DNA from: Nakamurella deserti
GTDB taxonomy: Bacteria; Actinomycetota; Actinomycetes; Mycobacteriales; Nakamurellaceae
Reading direction: 5' to 3'
DNA: 64,000 nucleotides
Assembly: GCF_003260015.1 (NCBI RefSeq)
Contig: NZ_QCXS01000002.1
Coordinates: forward strand, 124,001-188,000
Shown: positions 1 through 11,125 of the stretch, one piece after another
Numbering within the stretch: the first letter of the stretch is position 1
Layout of the letters: every line of letters starts with the position of its first letter
Made by a program: the position numbers and the translations under genes
The notes under the pieces: generated by a model
What the model saw: the letters and a program-made list of their open reading frames with translations, nothing else
The model's database searches: none
What the model was told of the DNA's origin: nothing

Positions 1-1
1 C

Positions 2-1225
2 GACGTGCTGCCCAGCGCCTTCACCACCCCTGAGGCGCCCGACCTGCAGGCGCTGCTGGCCGTCATGGTCGAGCGCGGGGTGCAGGCGGTGGCCATGGAG
101 GTGTCGTCGCACGCACTGGCCCTGCACCGGGTCGGTGCGGTGCGCTTCGCGGTCGGCGCGTTCACCAACCTGTCGCAGGACCACCTCGACTTCCACGCCG
201 ACATCGACGACTACTTCCGGACCAAGGCGCAGTTGTTCGACGGCCGCGCCGCCGCCGGCGTGGTGGACGTGGACGGCGAGTACGGGCGGCGCCTCGCCGC
301 CGAGCACCCCGAGGTCGCCACGGTCGCGGCGTTCAGCGGCGCGGCCGCCGACTGGACCGTCACCGACCTCACCATCGGCGCGGCCGGGATCACCAACTTC
401 ACCGTGCACGCCCCGGCCGCCGACATCCCGGTCGCGCTGGAGCTCCCGGGCTCGTTCAACGTCTCCAACGCGGTGCTCGCGCTGGCCTGCATCGCCGCCG
501 CCGGCCTCGACCCGCTGCTCGCCGCGCCGACGCTGACGTCGGTGGTCGTGCCGGGCCGGATGCAGAGCGTCGACCACGGGCAGCCGTTCCTCGCGGTCGT
601 CGACTACGCCCACAAGCCGGCGGCGCTCACCGCGGTCCTCACGGCGCTGCGGCCCGACACCACCGGCCGGATCGTGCTGGTGATCGGCGCCGGCGGCGAC
701 CGCGACCGCGGCAAACGCGCGCTGATGGGGGCCGCCGCGGTCACCGGGGCGGACATCGTCGTGGTCACCGACGACAACCCACGCACCGAGGACCCGGCCG
801 CCATCCGGGCCGAGATCCTCGCCGGGATCGCGGGCGTCGCGCACACCGCGACGGTGCACGAGATCGGCGACCGGCGGGCGGCGATCCGCGCCGCGGTCGA
901 CGCCGCCGGCCCCGGGGACACCGTCGTCATCGCCGGCAAGGGGCACGAACAGGGCCAGTACGTCGGCGATACGGTCATCCCGTTCTCCGACGTCGACGAA
1001 CTGACCGACGCGCTGCACGCCCGGGCCGCCGCGCCGACCGCCGATCCGGCCGCCGCGCCGGCCGCCGCGTCGACCGCCGATCCGGCCGCTGCGCCGACCG
1101 CCGACCCGGCCGGCGCGCCGACCGCCGACTTGGCCGCCGCACCGACCGCCGCGCCGACCGCCGACCGAGCCGCCGCGCGATCCGCCGACCCGGCCGCCGC
1201 CCTCCCGGAAGGAACCACCCCGTGA
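2..1225 (+). CDS. murE: UDP-MurNAc-tripeptide synthetase MurE, 5' truncated by window edge
   Basis: Cytoplasmic Mur ligase that adds the third stem-peptide residue to UDP-MurNAc-L-Ala-D-Glu. The reading frame is open to the left edge, so the N-terminal part with the ATP P-loop is missing. The central ligase domain (EVSSHALAL, LSQDHLDFH) and the C-terminal domain are visible. The motif DNPR (in DDNPRTEDP) is the family signature for meso-diaminopimelate, so I infer meso-DAP peptidoglycan. After the conserved GKGHEQGQ region the protein carries an unusual tail of about 65 residues made of degenerate Ala-Asp-Pro-Ala-Ala-Pro-Thr repeats. The stop overlaps the murF GTG by 4 nt. Confidence 0.96.
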   Translation, partial: DVLPSAFTTPEAPDLQALLAVMVERGVQAVAMEVSSHALALHRVGAVRFAVGAFTNLSQDHLDFHADIDDYFRTKAQLFDGRAAAGVVDVDGEYGRRLAAEHPEVATVAAFSGAAADWTVTDLTIGAAGITNFTVHAPAADIPVALELPGSFNVSNAVLALACIAAAGLDPLLAAPTLTSVVVPGRMQSVDHGQPFLAVVDYAHKPAALTAVLTALRPDTTGRIVLVIGAGGDRDRGKRALMGAAAVTGADIVVVTDDNPRTEDPAAIRAEILAGIAGVAHTATVHEIGDRRAAIRAAVDAAGPGDTVVIAGKGHEQGQYVGDTVIPFSDVDELTDALHARAAAPTADPAAAPAAASTADPAAAPTADPAGAPTADLAAAPTAAPTADRAAARSADPAAALPEGTTP

Positions 1226-2637
1226 AGCCGATGACCGTGGACGAGGTGGCCGCGGCCGTCGGGCTGCCTCCGGTGGGCTCCGAGGCGCTGGTCACCTCGG
1301 TCGAGTTCGACAGCCGCAAGGTGGGTCCGGGCACGCTGTTCCTGGCGCTCGTCGGGGAGTCGGTCGACGGGCACCGCTTCGCCGCCGCCGCGCAGGCCGC
1401 GGGCGCGGTCGCCGTCCTCGGTTCCGCCGACGTCGACGCGACCATCCCGCTGCTGCGCGTGCCCGACCCGCTGGCCGCGCTCGCCGGCCTGGCCACCGTC
1501 TCCGCGCGGGCGCTGATCGCCGACGGCCTCCGGGTGATCGGGGTCACCGGGTCCGCCGGCAAGACCTCGACCAAGGACCTGCTCGCCGCCGTCGCCGCGG
1601 CGGCGGGGGAGACGATCGCGCCGCCGGAGTCGTTCAACAACGAGCTCGGCCACCCCTACACCGTCCTGCGGGCGACCGAGGACACGAAATACCTGGTCCT
1701 GGAGCTGTCGGCCCGCGGCGTGGGTCACATCGCGATGCTCACGACCATCGCGCCGCCGGCCATCGGAGTGGTGCTCAACGTGGGCACCGCCCATCTCGGC
1801 GAGTTCGGCTCGGTCGACGCCATCGCCACCGCCAAGGGCGAGCTGGTCGAGGCGCTCCCCGACGGCGCCGACGGCGGGGTGGCCGTGCTCAACGCCGACG
1901 ACGGGCGGGTCGCCGCCATGAGCGGCCGCACCCTCGCCCGGGTGGTCACCTACGGCACCAGTGCCGACGCCGACGTCCGCGCCGAGGACATCGAGGAGGA
2001 CGACCGCGCCCGGGCGCGCTTCACCCTGCGCACCCCGGAGGGCGACGCCACCGTGCAGCTCGCCGTGTCCGGCCGCCACCAGGTGGGCAACGCCCTCGCC
2101 GCCGCGGCGGTCGGCCTCGAGCTCGGGCTGTCGCCGGCGCGCATCGCCGAGGTGCTCGCAGCCGCCGTCCCGGCGTCGAAGTGGCGGATGGAGATCACCG
2201 ACCGGCCCGACGGCGTGACCATCATCAACGACGCCTACAACGCCAACCCGGATTCGATGAAGGCCGCGCTGCGCGCCCTGGTCAGCATCGGCCGCGGCCG
2301 CCGCACCTGGGCCGTCCTCGGCGTGATGGCCGAGCTCGGCGACGCCACCCGCGAGGCCCACGACGAGATCGGCCGGCTCGTCGTCCGGCTCAACGTCGAC
2401 CGGCTGCTCGCCGTCGGCCCGGCGGTGCGTCCGCTGCATCTGGGGGCGCATCTGGAAGGGTCCTGGGGTGGCGAATCGGAGCACGTCCCGGACCTGGAGG
2501 ACGCGACCGCCATCCTGCTGGAGGAGTTGGAACCGGGTGACGTGGTGCTGGTGAAGGGATCCCGCGCGGCGGGGTTGGAACGGATCGCCGCGGCACTGGT
2601 CGCCGCGCCGCCGGCGCAGCGGGGGAGTGACGGGTGA
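1222..2637 (+). CDS. murF: UDP-MurNAc-tripeptide:D-Ala-D-Ala ligase MurF
   Basis: Adds the D-Ala-D-Ala dipeptide to the UDP-MurNAc-tripeptide, the last cytoplasmic step of stem-peptide synthesis. It is 471 residues, normal for the family. The ATP-binding loop [10 protein letters not shown] lies at about residues 108-117, followed by the ligase motifs [10 protein letters not shown] and the C-terminal [11 protein letters not shown]. Start GTG 1222 overlaps the murE stop, and its stop overlaps the mraY start by 4 nt, pointing to translational coupling. Confidence 0.97.
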   Translation: MKPMTVDEVAAAVGLPPVGSEALVTSVEFDSRKVGPGTLFLALVGESVDGHRFAAAAQAAGAVAVLGSADVDATIPLLRVPDPLAALAGLATVSARALIADGLRVIGVTGSAGKTSTKDLLAAVAAAAGETIAPPESFNNELGHPYTVLRATEDTKYLVLELSARGVGHIAMLTTIAPPAIGVVLNVGTAHLGEFGSVDAIATAKGELVEALPDGADGGVAVLNADDGRVAAMSGRTLARVVTYGTSADADVRAEDIEEDDRARARFTLRTPEGDATVQLAVSGRHQVGNALAAAAVGLELGLSPARIAEVLAAAVPASKWRMEITDRPDGVTIINDAYNANPDSMKAALRALVSIGRGRRTWAVLGVMAELGDATREAHDEIGRLVVRLNVDRLLAVGPAVRPLHLGAHLEGSWGGESEHVPDLEDATAILLEELEPGDVVLVKGSRAAGLERIAAALVAAPPAQRGSDG

Positions 2638-3719
2638 GGGGCATCCTCATCGCGGCCATCGTGGGGTTGGCCGTGGCCATCCTGCTCACGCCGTACCTGA
2701 TCAAGGTGTTCTCCCGGCAGGGCTTCGGGCAGGAGATCCGCGAGGACGGTCCGCAGACGCACCAGAAGAAGCGCGGCACACCCACCATGGGCGGCGCGGC
2801 GATCCTGATCGCGATGTGGGTCGGCTATCTGGTGGCCAAGCTGGTCAGCACCGACGGCGGCGGACCGACGGCGTCGGGCCTGCTGCTGCTCTACCTGACC
2901 ACCGGGATGGGCCTCGTCGGCTTCCTCGACGACTTCGTCAAGATCCGGCAGCAGCGCAACCTGGGCCTGAACAAGCGGATGAAATTCGCCGGCCAGACCT
3001 TCGTCGCGGTGTCGTTCGGGATCCTGGTCTTCCAGTTCCCCAACGCCGGCGGCCTGACCCCGGGGTCGACGCTGGTGTCCTACGTCCGCGACCTGCCGTG
3101 GCTCAACCTCGGCGTCATCGGCGGCGTGCTGTTCGTGGTGCTGCTGATCGCAGCCTGGTCGAACGCGGTGAACTTCACCGACGGCCTGGACGGCCTGGCC
3201 GCGGGCTCCTCGGTGATGGTCCTCGGCAGCTACGTGGCCATCTGCTTCTTCCAGTTCCGCAACGCCTGCGGCGACGGGCTGAGCGCGGCCGCCGCGCAGG
3301 GCTGCTACGAGGTCCGCGACCCGATCGACATCGCCATCGTCGCCGCCGCGGCCGTGGGTGGTTGCATCGGCTTCCTCTGGTGGAACGCGCACCCGGCCCG
3401 GATCATGATGGGCGACACCGGCTCGCTGGCCATCGGTGGTCTCATCGCCGGGCTGTCGGTGCTGACCCGCACCGAGATGCTGCTGGTGGTGATCGCCGGC
3501 CTGTTCGTGGTCGAGATGATCTCGGTGGTCATCCAGATCGGGGTGTTCAAGGTCCGCCGCGTCCGGGTCTTCCGGATGGCGCCGTTCCACCACCACTTCG
3601 AGATGAGCGGCTGGGCCGAGACGACCGTGATGGTCCGGTTCTGGCTGCTCGCCGCGATGTCCGCCGCCCTCGGGGTGGGGTTGTTCTACGCCGACTGGCT
3701 GTCCCTCACCGGTGGGTAG
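2634..3719 (+). CDS. mraY: Phospho-N-acetylmuramoyl-pentapeptide transferase MraY
   Basis: Integral membrane enzyme that transfers phospho-MurNAc-pentapeptide to undecaprenyl phosphate to form lipid I. The 361-residue protein has about ten hydrophobic segments. It contains the cytoplasmic GTPTMGG loop, the metal-binding DD pair (FLDDFVK, residues 99-100), [10 protein letters not shown], the catalytic [10 protein letters not shown] and the terminal HHHFE motif, all diagnostic. The GTG start overlaps the murF stop, and its end overlaps the murD GTG by 8 nt. Confidence 0.97.
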   Translation: MRGILIAAIVGLAVAILLTPYLIKVFSRQGFGQEIREDGPQTHQKKRGTPTMGGAAILIAMWVGYLVAKLVSTDGGGPTASGLLLLYLTTGMGLVGFLDDFVKIRQQRNLGLNKRMKFAGQTFVAVSFGILVFQFPNAGGLTPGSTLVSYVRDLPWLNLGVIGGVLFVVLLIAAWSNAVNFTDGLDGLAAGSSVMVLGSYVAICFFQFRNACGDGLSAAAAQGCYEVRDPIDIAIVAAAAVGGCIGFLWWNAHPARIMMGDTGSLAIGGLIAGLSVLTRTEMLLVVIAGLFVVEMISVVIQIGVFKVRRVRVFRMAPFHHHFEMSGWAETTVMVRFWLLAAMSAALGVGLFYADWLSLTGG

Positions 3720-5226
3720 GCACTCGGCGGTCGGACCGCCCGAACCGCACGGTCCCGGGCACGCCGGCGCAGCCGCCGACGCCGCCGCCACACCCGTCCG
3801 GCCGTTCCCGCTGACCGGCGCCTCGGTGGTGGTGGCCGGCGCCGGCACGTCCGGTCTCTCCGCGGCCCGCTACCTGGTGGGCCAGGGCGCCGACGTGGTC
3901 GTCGCCGACGACCGGACCGATCTGGGCGGCTGGGCCGTGCCGGTGCCCGTGGTGGCCGGGATGACCGAGCCGCCGCCCGGCACCGACCTCATCGTCACCT
4001 CGCCCGGCTGGCGACCCGACACCCCGTTGTTCCTCGCCGCCGCGGTGGCGGGCATCCCGGTGATCGGCGACGTCGAGCTCGCCTGGTGGGCGGAGCTGGC
4101 CCCCGATCCGGCGCTGCCCGTCGACCTGCGCACCGCCCCCGGGGACCTGCGGGAGCCGGCCCGGCCGGCCCGGCGGCCCTGGCTCGCGGTGACCGGCACC
4201 AACGGCAAGACCACCACCATCGGCATGGTGGAGGCCATCCTGCAGGCGGCCGGCCGGCACGCGGTGGCGTCCGGGAACATCGGCCTCGGCGTCCTGGACG
4301 TCGTCACCGCCGAGCCCCGGCACGACGTCATCGCCGTCGAACTGTCCAGCTTCCAGCTGCACTACGCGCCGACCGTGCGGCCCAGCGCCGGGGTGGTGCT
4401 CAACGTCGCCGAGGACCACCTCGACTGGCACGGGTCGATGGCCGCCTACGCCGCCGACAAGGCGCGCGCCCTGACCGGCGACGTCGCGGTGGCCGTCGTC
4501 GACGACGCCAACGCCGCCGCCCTGCTGGCGGCGGCGCCCGCGGGGACCCGGGTCGGGGTGACCGCGGGGGAGCCCGCGGCGGGCCAGCTCGGCGTCCGCG
4601 ACGGCGTGCTCGTCGACGAGGCGTTCGGTGCCGGGGCGTTGCTGCCGGCGGTCGAGATCCGCCCGGTCGGCGCCCACAACGTCACCAACGCGCTGGCCGC
4701 CGCGGCGGTGACCCTGGCCATCGGGGTCAGCGGTGCCCAGGTCGCCGCCGGCCTGCGTGCCTACCAGCCGGGCGGGCACCGCAACGCGCTCGTCGCCGAG
4801 GTCGAGGGCGTCCGCTACGTTGACGACTCCAAGGCCACCAACCCGCACGCCGCGTTCGCCTCGCTGATGGCCTACGGGTCGGTCGTGTGGGTCGCCGGCG
4901 GCCAGCTCAAGGGCGCGGCCGTGGACGACCTGGTCGCCGCGGTGGCGGGCCGGCTGCGCGGTGTGGTGGTCATCGGGGTCGACCGTGAGCTGATCGCGGC
5001 GGCGCTGCGGCGACACGCGCCGGACGTCCCGCGGATGGTCATCGCCGCCACCGACGATGGAGTGATGACGACGGTGGTGACCGCAGCGGCCCGGATGGCC
5101 GCACCCGGTGATGTGGTGCTGCTGGCTCCGGCCGCAGCGTCGCTGGACATGTTCTCCTCCTACGCCGCCCGCGGGAACGCCTTCGCGGACGCGGTCGCGG
5201 CGCTGCCGGGGACGGACCGGGCGTGA
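3712..5226 (+). CDS. murD: UDP-MurNAc-L-Ala:D-Glu ligase MurD
   Basis: Adds D-glutamate to UDP-MurNAc-L-alanine in the cytoplasm. The N-terminal Rossmann domain ([11 protein letters not shown], about residues 40-50), the ATP loop TGTNGKTTT (161-169), [10 protein letters not shown] and the C-terminal [10 protein letters not shown] identify it. The GTG at 3712 gives a 30-residue Ala/Pro-rich N-terminal extension before the first domain. A later start cannot be excluded, but overlap with mraY is the pattern of this operon. The order murF-mraY-murD-ftsW is the classical dcw order. Confidence 0.96.
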   Translation: MGRHSAVGPPEPHGPGHAGAAADAAATPVRPFPLTGASVVVAGAGTSGLSAARYLVGQGADVVVADDRTDLGGWAVPVPVVAGMTEPPPGTDLIVTSPGWRPDTPLFLAAAVAGIPVIGDVELAWWAELAPDPALPVDLRTAPGDLREPARPARRPWLAVTGTNGKTTTIGMVEAILQAAGRHAVASGNIGLGVLDVVTAEPRHDVIAVELSSFQLHYAPTVRPSAGVVLNVAEDHLDWHGSMAAYAADKARALTGDVAVAVVDDANAAALLAAAPAGTRVGVTAGEPAAGQLGVRDGVLVDEAFGAGALLPAVEIRPVGAHNVTNALAAAAVTLAIGVSGAQVAAGLRAYQPGGHRNALVAEVEGVRYVDDSKATNPHAAFASLMAYGSVVWVAGGQLKGAAVDDLVAAVAGRLRGVVVIGVDRELIAAALRRHAPDVPRMVIAATDDGVMTTVVTAAARMAAPGDVVLLAPAAASLDMFSSYAARGNAFADAVAALPGTDRA

Positions 5227-7070
5227 GCTCTCCGGCAGACGGAGCAGCGGTGACCGAGCGTCGAGGTGCCGTCAGGCGGCGGGGGACGCAGGGCGCCGTG
5301 GAGCGACCGGAAGGCGGCGCCGAGACGCCCACCCGGCAGCGGACCGGCCTGCCGGCCACCGTCGCCGCCCTCTACCACCGGATCCGCCGGCACACGAGGG
5401 ACTGGCTCGACCGGCCGATGACGTCGTTCCACCTGCTGCTGGCGGTGTTCTTCCTGCTGCTGGGCGTGGGCCTGCTGATGGTGCTGTCGTCGTCGTCGGT
5501 GGTGTCGTACAACCGCAGCCTCAAGGACAGCGGCGACGGCTCGTCGTTCGGCACGTTCAAGCGGCAACTGGTCTTCGCCGGCATCGGCCTCGTGGCCTTC
5601 TACGCCGCGATGCGGGTCAAGCTCAGCTGGCTGCGCGCGGTGTCGACCGGCGCGATGATCGTCAGCATCCTGCTGCTCGTCGTGGTGCTGGGCATGGGCA
5701 AGGTCAACGGCGCCCGCAGCTGGATCTACATCGGCCCGATCGGCTTCCAGCCGAGCGAGATCGCCAAGTTCGCCCTGGTCATCTGGGGGGCGCACGTGCT
5801 GGCTTCGCGGCGCGCCAACCTCGGATCCCTGAAGGACCTGCTGATCCCGGTCCTGCCGGTGGCGGTGGTGATGGCCGGGTTGATCGTCATCGAACCCGAC
5901 CTGGGCACGACCGCCGCGCTGATGGTCATCCTGCTCGCGCTGTTCTGGTTCGCCGGGGCCTCGCTGAAGCTGTTCGCGGCGCTGATCTCGATCGGCGTCG
6001 GCGGCATCGTGGTGCTGGCCATCGTGGAGCCGTACCGCCTCAAGCGGGTGGTCAGCTTCCTCAACCCCGAGGACGACCCGCGCGGCTCGGGCATGCAGCT
6101 GCTGCAGGGCCTCTACGGGATGGCCGACGGCGGCTGGTTCGGGGTCGGGCTGGGTCAGTCCCGCGCGAAGTGGGCCTACCTGCCGCACGCCGAGTCGGAC
6201 TTCATCTTCGCCATCATCGGCGAGGAACTGGGCTTCATCGGTGCCGGGCTGGTGGTCGCGTTGTACGTGACGCTGGCCCTGGTGGGCCTGCGGATCGCCC
6301 GCCGCAACGTCGACCCGTTCATCAAGCTCGTGGCCGCCACCTCGACCGCCTGGCTGGTCGGGCAGGCCGCGATCAACATCTTCTACGTCATCGGCCTGCT
6401 CCCGGTGACCGGTCTGACGCTGCCGATGATCTCCGCCGGCGGCACGTCGCTGGTCGTGACGATGGCCATCTTCGGGTTGCTGGCCAACTTCGCCCGGCGC
6501 GAGCCGCAGGCCATGGCGGCGCTGCAGCACAGCGGTCCGGGTGTGGTGTCGCGGTTCTTCGGCATCGGCGTCCCCGCGGTCGGCGGCGAGATCGAGAAGG
6601 CCCCGGTCAGCCCGGCCCGGGCGGCCAAACAGCAACGGCGTGAGGAGCGCCGGGCGGCCCGCCGCGCCGCGCGCCCGCCCGCCACCGAGACCCCCCGCAC
6701 CCCCGCGACGCAGCGGCCGCCGGACCGCCGGGACGACCGGGGCGCCACCGGTCGCCGCGCGCCGGAACCGGTCCGCCGCCGGCCGGCCGGTCCCGCGCCG
6801 CGGACGACCGGTGCACCGGTGCGCCGCCCGGACGGGTCCCGCGCGGTCGTGCGACCGGGTGCCACCCCGGTCCCCGGGACCACCGGCGGCGTCCGCGGCT
6901 GGCTCGGCTTCGGTTCCGACCGGCCCTCGCCGCCCGTCGGGCGCACCCCGGCCGACGCCCGTGGACACCGCGGTGAACGTCCGGTCGAGACCCGCGACGC
7001 GTCCCGCACCCGCGACGGTGCGACCCGGCGCGGCCGGGCCGACCGACCGACCGGACGGGACCCCCGATGA
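5223..7070 (+). CDS. ftsW: SEDS peptidoglycan glycosyltransferase FtsW
   Basis: Septal lipid II polymerase of the SEDS family, acting in the membrane with a partner class B PBP. The hydrophobic core (about residues 65-425) holds the family motifs [37 protein letters not shown] and the last-loop [10 protein letters not shown]. The protein is 615 residues, longer than usual. From about residue 425 there is a cytoplasmic, Arg/Pro/Ala-rich tail of roughly 190 residues of no recognisable fold. Actinobacterial FtsW proteins often carry extended tails. Start GTG overlaps the murD stop. Confidence 0.95.
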   Translation: MSSPADGAAVTERRGAVRRRGTQGAVERPEGGAETPTRQRTGLPATVAALYHRIRRHTRDWLDRPMTSFHLLLAVFFLLLGVGLLMVLSSSSVVSYNRSLKDSGDGSSFGTFKRQLVFAGIGLVAFYAAMRVKLSWLRAVSTGAMIVSILLLVVVLGMGKVNGARSWIYIGPIGFQPSEIAKFALVIWGAHVLASRRANLGSLKDLLIPVLPVAVVMAGLIVIEPDLGTTAALMVILLALFWFAGASLKLFAALISIGVGGIVVLAIVEPYRLKRVVSFLNPEDDPRGSGMQLLQGLYGMADGGWFGVGLGQSRAKWAYLPHAESDFIFAIIGEELGFIGAGLVVALYVTLALVGLRIARRNVDPFIKLVAATSTAWLVGQAAINIFYVIGLLPVTGLTLPMISAGGTSLVVTMAIFGLLANFARREPQAMAALQHSGPGVVSRFFGIGVPAVGGEIEKAPVSPARAAKQQRREERRAARRAARPPATETPRTPATQRPPDRRDDRGATGRRAPEPVRRRPAGPAPRTTGAPVRRPDGSRAVVRPGATPVPGTTGGVRGWLGFGSDRPSPPVGRTPADARGHRGERPVETRDASRTRDGATRRGRADRPTGRDPR

Positions 7071-8176
7071 CCCCCCGTCCGCTGTCGGTGCTGATCGCCG
7101 GCGGCGGCACCGCCGGTCACATCGAGCCGGCGCTGAACACCGCCGACGCGTTGCGCCGACTGGACCCGCAGATCCGGATCACCGCCCTGGGTACCGCCCG
7201 CGGCCTGGAGACCACGCTGGTGCCGGAGCGCGGCTACGAGCTGTCGCTGATCCCGCCGGTGCCGCTGCCCCGCAAACCGTCTCCCGACCTGGTGAAGCTG
7301 CCTTTCCGTTTGCGCGCCGCGATCCGGCAGACCCGCCGGATCATCGTCGAGAACCAGGTCGACGTGGTCGTCGGCTTCGGCGGCTACGTCTGCCTGCCCG
7401 CCTACCTGGCCGCCCGGAAGTCGCCGCCTGTCGTCGTCCACGAGGCGAACGCCCGGGCCGGTCTGGCGAACAAGGTCGGTGCCCGGTTCGCAGCCCGGGT
7501 GGTGGCCGCGGTGGCCGGTTCGGGCCTGTCCGGGGCCGAGGTGCTCGGCATCCCGGTGCGCCGCTCGCTGACCGTCCTGGACCGGGACGCGCTGCGTGCC
7601 GAGGCCCGGGAGTTCTTCGGGCTGCATCCGGACGCACCGACCCTGCTGGTCTACGGCGGTTCGCAGGGCGCCCGGTCGATCAACGCCGCCGTCGCCGCGG
7701 CCGCCCCGGCGCTGGCCGCGGCCGGTATCGGGGTGCTGCACGCCCACGGCCGGAAGAACACCCTCGACGTGCCGCAGACGCCCGGCGCGCCGGCCTACGT
7801 GACGGTGCCGTACCTGGACCGGATGGATCTCGCCTACGCCGCCGCCGACCTGGTACTGGGTCGCTCCGGCGCGATGACGGTGGCGGAGCTGGGCGCGGTC
7901 GGGCTGCCCGCGGTGTACGTCCCGCTGCCGCACGGCAACGGTGAGCAGCGCCTGAACGCCACCGGCCAGCTCGAGGCCGGCTCCGCGGTGATCATCGACG
8001 ATGCCGACCTCACCGCCGCGTCGGTCGCCGAGCGCGTCGTCCCGCTGCTCACCGATCCGGCCCGCCGGGACGCGCTGCGGGCCGCCGCGGTCCGGGTCAG
8101 CGCCACCGACGTGGGCGACGAGCTGGCCCGGATCGCCTACGGTCTGGGCGTGGAACACCGCGCGGCGACGTCATGA
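7067..8176 (+). CDS. murG: UDP-GlcNAc:lipid I N-acetylglucosaminyltransferase MurG
   Basis: GT28 glycosyltransferase that converts lipid I to lipid II on the inner face of the membrane. The N-terminal glycine loop [12 protein letters not shown] (about residues 12-23), the donor-binding [10 protein letters not shown] and the C-terminal GEQRLNA region are present. Its 369 residues match the family. ATG start overlaps the ftsW stop by 4 nt. Confidence 0.97.
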   Translation: MTPRPLSVLIAGGGTAGHIEPALNTADALRRLDPQIRITALGTARGLETTLVPERGYELSLIPPVPLPRKPSPDLVKLPFRLRAAIRQTRRIIVENQVDVVVGFGGYVCLPAYLAARKSPPVVVHEANARAGLANKVGARFAARVVAAVAGSGLSGAEVLGIPVRRSLTVLDRDALRAEAREFFGLHPDAPTLLVYGGSQGARSINAAVAAAAPALAAAGIGVLHAHGRKNTLDVPQTPGAPAYVTVPYLDRMDLAYAAADLVLGRSGAMTVAELGAVGLPAVYVPLPHGNGEQRLNATGQLEAGSAVIIDDADLTAASVAERVVPLLTDPARRDALRAAAVRVSATDVGDELARIAYGLGVEHRAATS

Positions 8177-9585
8177 GCATTCCGGCCGGCGACGGCTTCT
8201 CCCTGGAACGGGCCCACCTGATCGGGGTCGGCGGGGCCGGGATGAGTGCGATCGCGCGCATCCTGCTCGACCGTGGGCTCGCGGTGTCCGGCTCGGACGC
8301 CAAGGGCTCCCACGTGGTCACCGGGCTGGCCGCCCGCGGCGTCCGCACGGCCGTCGGACAGCGCGCCGAGAACCTCGACCTGTTGGCGGGCGGTCCCACC
8401 GCGGTCGTGGTGTCCACCGCCATCCGGCCGGACAATCCGGAGCTGCTGGCCGCCCGCGAGCGGGGCATCCCGGTGGTGCGCCGGGCACTGGCCCTGGCGG
8501 CGCTGATGCGCGGTCACCGCAGCGTCTGCGTGGCCGGCACCCACGGCAAGACCTCCACCACCTCGATGCTCACGGTCGCGCTGCAGCACACCGGGATCGA
8601 CCCCTCCTTCGCCATCGGGGGCGAGCTCAACGAGTCCGGCACCGGCGCGCACCAGGGGAGCGGCGACGTGTTCGTCGCCGAGGCCGACGAGAGTGACGGC
8701 TCGTTCTTGGCCTTCACCCCGCACGGGGCCGTGATCACCAACCTCGAACCCGACCATCTCGACCACCACGGCACCGCCGAGGCCTACGCCGAGGTGTTCC
8801 GGCTGTTCGTCGAGAACGTCCAGCCCGGCGGCTTCCTGGTGGCCTGCAGCGACGACCCCGGGGTGGCCCGGTTGCTGGACGGTCTGGGCGTCGGCGCGCC
8901 CCGGGTCATCCGCTACGGCACCGGCCCCGGCGCCGACGTGGTGCTGTCCGACATCCGGTCGTCCGGCCACGGCACGACGTCCACGGTGACGCTGCCCACC
9001 GGTGAAGCCGTCCGGCTCGTCCTGGACCCGCCCGGTGCGCACATGGCGCTCAACGCGACCGCGGCGCTGGCCACCGGGGTCGCGCTGGGCCTGGACGCCG
9101 CCGCGCTGGCCGACGGTCTCGCCCGGTACACCGGTGTGCGACGCCGCTTCGAGTTCAAGGGCCGGGCCGCCGGGGTCGTGGTCTACGACGACTACGCGCA
9201 CCACCCGACCGAGGTCGCCGCGCAGCTCGCCGCCGCCCGCAGCGTGGTCACCGACGGCCGGCTCGTGGTGGTCTTCCAGCCGCACCTGTACTCGCGCACC
9301 GAGACTTTCGCGACCGAATTCGGCGCTGCCCTGGGACTGGCCGACGTCGTCATCCAGATGGACGTCTACGGGGCGCGCGAGCAGCCTCGGCCCGGCATCG
9401 ACGGCCGGCTCGTCGCCGACGCCGTCCCGGCCGGGACCGCCGCCGTGGTCTACGAGCCGTCCTTCACGTCCACCGCCGCCACCGTCGCCGACCTGGTCCG
9501 GCCGGGCGACGTGGTGGTCACGATGGGAGCCGGCGACGTCACCATGATCGGCCCCGAACTGCTGCAGCTGCTGGAGTCCCGATGA
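8173..9585 (+). CDS. murC: UDP-MurNAc:L-alanine ligase MurC
   Basis: First Mur ligase, adding L-alanine to UDP-MurNAc. It shows the N-terminal [14 protein letters not shown] motif (about 18-31), the ATP loop [11 protein letters not shown] (121-131), [11 protein letters not shown] and the C-terminal [10 protein letters not shown] signature. At 470 residues it is full length. ATG start overlaps the murG stop and its own stop overlaps ftsQ. Confidence 0.97.
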   Translation: MSIPAGDGFSLERAHLIGVGGAGMSAIARILLDRGLAVSGSDAKGSHVVTGLAARGVRTAVGQRAENLDLLAGGPTAVVVSTAIRPDNPELLAARERGIPVVRRALALAALMRGHRSVCVAGTHGKTSTTSMLTVALQHTGIDPSFAIGGELNESGTGAHQGSGDVFVAEADESDGSFLAFTPHGAVITNLEPDHLDHHGTAEAYAEVFRLFVENVQPGGFLVACSDDPGVARLLDGLGVGAPRVIRYGTGPGADVVLSDIRSSGHGTTSTVTLPTGEAVRLVLDPPGAHMALNATAALATGVALGLDAAALADGLARYTGVRRRFEFKGRAAGVVVYDDYAHHPTEVAAQLAAARSVVTDGRLVVVFQPHLYSRTETFATEFGAALGLADVVIQMDVYGAREQPRPGIDGRLVADAVPAGTAAVVYEPSFTSTAATVADLVRPGDVVVTMGAGDVTMIGPELLQLLESR

Positions 9586-10379
9586 CCGACACCCTCGACC
9601 ACGACACCCCGCGAGAGCCCGCGGCGGATCCCGCGCGGCCGGCCGCACCGCCCGCTCCCAGCCGCGAGGAGAAGGTGGCGCTGCGCCGGGAGCAGTTGCG
9701 CCGCCGGCGGATCGTCGCCGGGGTGCTGGCCGGCGTGCTGCTGCTGCTGGTGGCGGCCGGTGGCTGGGTCGTCTGGGGCACGTCGGTCCTGGGGCTGAAG
9801 ACGGTGCAGGTCGACGGCACCGAGGGTGCGCTGGACCCGGCCCTGGAATCCGCCGTCACCGACGTCGTCGGTGTCGCCCCCGGCACCCCGCTGATCCGGG
9901 TCGACCTCGCGGCCGTACGGGATCGCGTCGAGACCGTCCCCGGCGTCGACTCCGCGGAGGTCTCCCGGCACTGGCCGGGCACCGTGCGGCTCGCGGTCAC
10001 CCCCAGGGTGGCGGTTGCCGTCGTGGCCGCCAACGCCGCGCTGTACCTGATGGACGCCGAGGGCGTGCCCTACCAGACGGTGGCCGCCCGGCCCGCCGGG
10101 CTGGTCAGCCTGCGGCTGGCGACCCCGGGCCCGGGGGACCCCGCGACCGCCGCCGGTCTCGCCGTGGTCGCGGCGCTGCCGGCCGGCCTGGTCGGCACCG
10201 TCGCCTCGGTGACAGCCGCGAACCCCTACGACATCACCGTGCAGCTCACCGACGGCCGCAGCGTCATCTGGGGCGGCGCGACCGACAACGCCCGCAAGTC
10301 CCAGATCCTCACCGCCGTGCTGGCCCGGCCCGGTACCACCTTCGACATCTCCGACCCCGGCCTGGTCGCCGTCCGCTGA
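9582..10379 (+). CDS. ftsQ: Cell division protein FtsQ/DivIB (POTRA domain)
   Basis: Bitopic divisome protein that links early and late division proteins. An N-terminal cytoplasmic stretch rich in Pro/Ala and Arg is followed by a single membrane segment at about residues 43-65, then an extracytoplasmic POTRA domain (VQVDGTEGALDPALESAV onward) and the beta domain with SRHWPGTVRLAVTPR. It is the last gene of the overlapping murE-ftsQ chain. In most relatives ftsZ follows directly; here three other genes intervene. Confidence 0.93.
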   Translation: MTDTLDHDTPREPAADPARPAAPPAPSREEKVALRREQLRRRRIVAGVLAGVLLLLVAAGGWVVWGTSVLGLKTVQVDGTEGALDPALESAVTDVVGVAPGTPLIRVDLAAVRDRVETVPGVDSAEVSRHWPGTVRLAVTPRVAVAVVAANAALYLMDAEGVPYQTVAARPAGLVSLRLATPGPGDPATAAGLAVVAALPAGLVGTVASVTAANPYDITVQLTDGRSVIWGGATDNARKSQILTAVLARPGTTFDISDPGLVAVR

Positions 10380-10446
10380 CCCCACCCGGACCGGTGCCGG
10401 CGACGGGCTGGTTCCGTCCGTGACCGCGCTGCCGCACACTCGGTGC

Positions 10447-10851
10447 ATGACCCCACCGTCGGCCGGCGAGTTCAACGTGTTCGGCGAGCCACTGCAGCCC
10501 TGCGGCACGGACCCGGTCACCGGGTACTTCCGGGACGGCAGCTGCCGCTGCGGCCCCACCCAGACCGCCACGCACACGGTGTGTGCGGTGGTCACCCGGG
10601 AATTCCTCGAGCAGCAGCGCGCCGCGGGCAACGACCTGACGACCGCGATGCCCAGTTTCGGCTTCCCCGGCCTGGTGCCGGGGGACCGGTGGTGTGTGGT
10701 CGCCGCCCGGTGGCTGCAGGCCTACCGGGCCGGCGCGGCCGCACCCGTGGTGCTGGCGTCGACGAACCGCACCACGCTGGAGCTGATCCCGCTGGAGGTG
10801 CTCCGCGAGCACGCGGTCGACGTGCCGGGGGACATCAGCTCCCTGGGCTGA
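10447..10851 (+). CDS. DUF2237 family protein
   Basis: Small soluble protein (134 residues from this ATG) of the DUF2237 family, whose biochemical role is not established. The family pattern is clear: NVFGEPLQPCGTDPVTGY, then CRCGP, HTVCAVVT, FGFPGLVPGDRWCVVAARW and a C-terminal LELIPLEVLREHA. Conserved cysteines are retained. An in-frame GTG 27 nt upstream (10420) is an alternative start. The last 17 codons and stop are the first unit of a 47-bp tandem repeat array that continues downstream. Confidence 0.85.
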   Translation: MTPPSAGEFNVFGEPLQPCGTDPVTGYFRDGSCRCGPTQTATHTVCAVVTREFLEQQRAAGNDLTTAMPSFGFPGLVPGDRWCVVAARWLQAYRAGAAAPVVLASTNRTTLELIPLEVLREHAVDVPGDISSLG

Positions 10852-11090
10852 CCGCGAGCACGCGGTCGACGTGCTCGGGAAGTCAACTCCCTGGGCTGAC
10901 CGCCAGCACGCGGTCGACGTGCCGGGGACCTCAGCTCCGGGCTGACCGCGAGCACGCGGTCCAGTGCCGGGGACGTCAGCTCCCTGGGCTGACCGCCAGC
11001 ACCCGGTCGACCTGCCGGGGACCTCAGTTCTTGGGCTGACCGCCAGCACGCGGTCGAGCGCCAGGCACGTCAGCTCCCTGGGCTGACCGC
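10801..11090 (+). repeat. Tandem array of ~47-bp units starting in the DUF2237 3' end
   Basis: About six degenerate direct repeats of 46-51 bp. The core runs CCGCGAGCACGCGGTCGACG, then GTGCCGGGGA, then CAGCTCCCTGGGCTGA. The first copy (10801-10851) is the coding end of the DUF2237 gene including its TGA, and the later copies lie beyond the stop. The unit is not a multiple of three and each copy ends with the same CTGA. Copies vary by small substitutions and 1-2 base deletions. I see no gene in 10852-11125. Confidence 0.85.
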
Positions 11091-11125
11091 GACCGACCCG
11101 GTGCGGACGCGCCGGCCGGTGACGT

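Noticed and set aside
604-2484. Long minus-strand open frame (626 codons) opposite murE/murF
   Set aside because: Arg/Gly/Asp/His-rich translation without motifs, lying antisense to certain Mur ligase genes; a GC-bias shadow.
10801-11090. Possible CRISPR array
   Set aside because: Units are contiguous with no unique spacers, and the first unit is coding sequence; no cas genes nearby.
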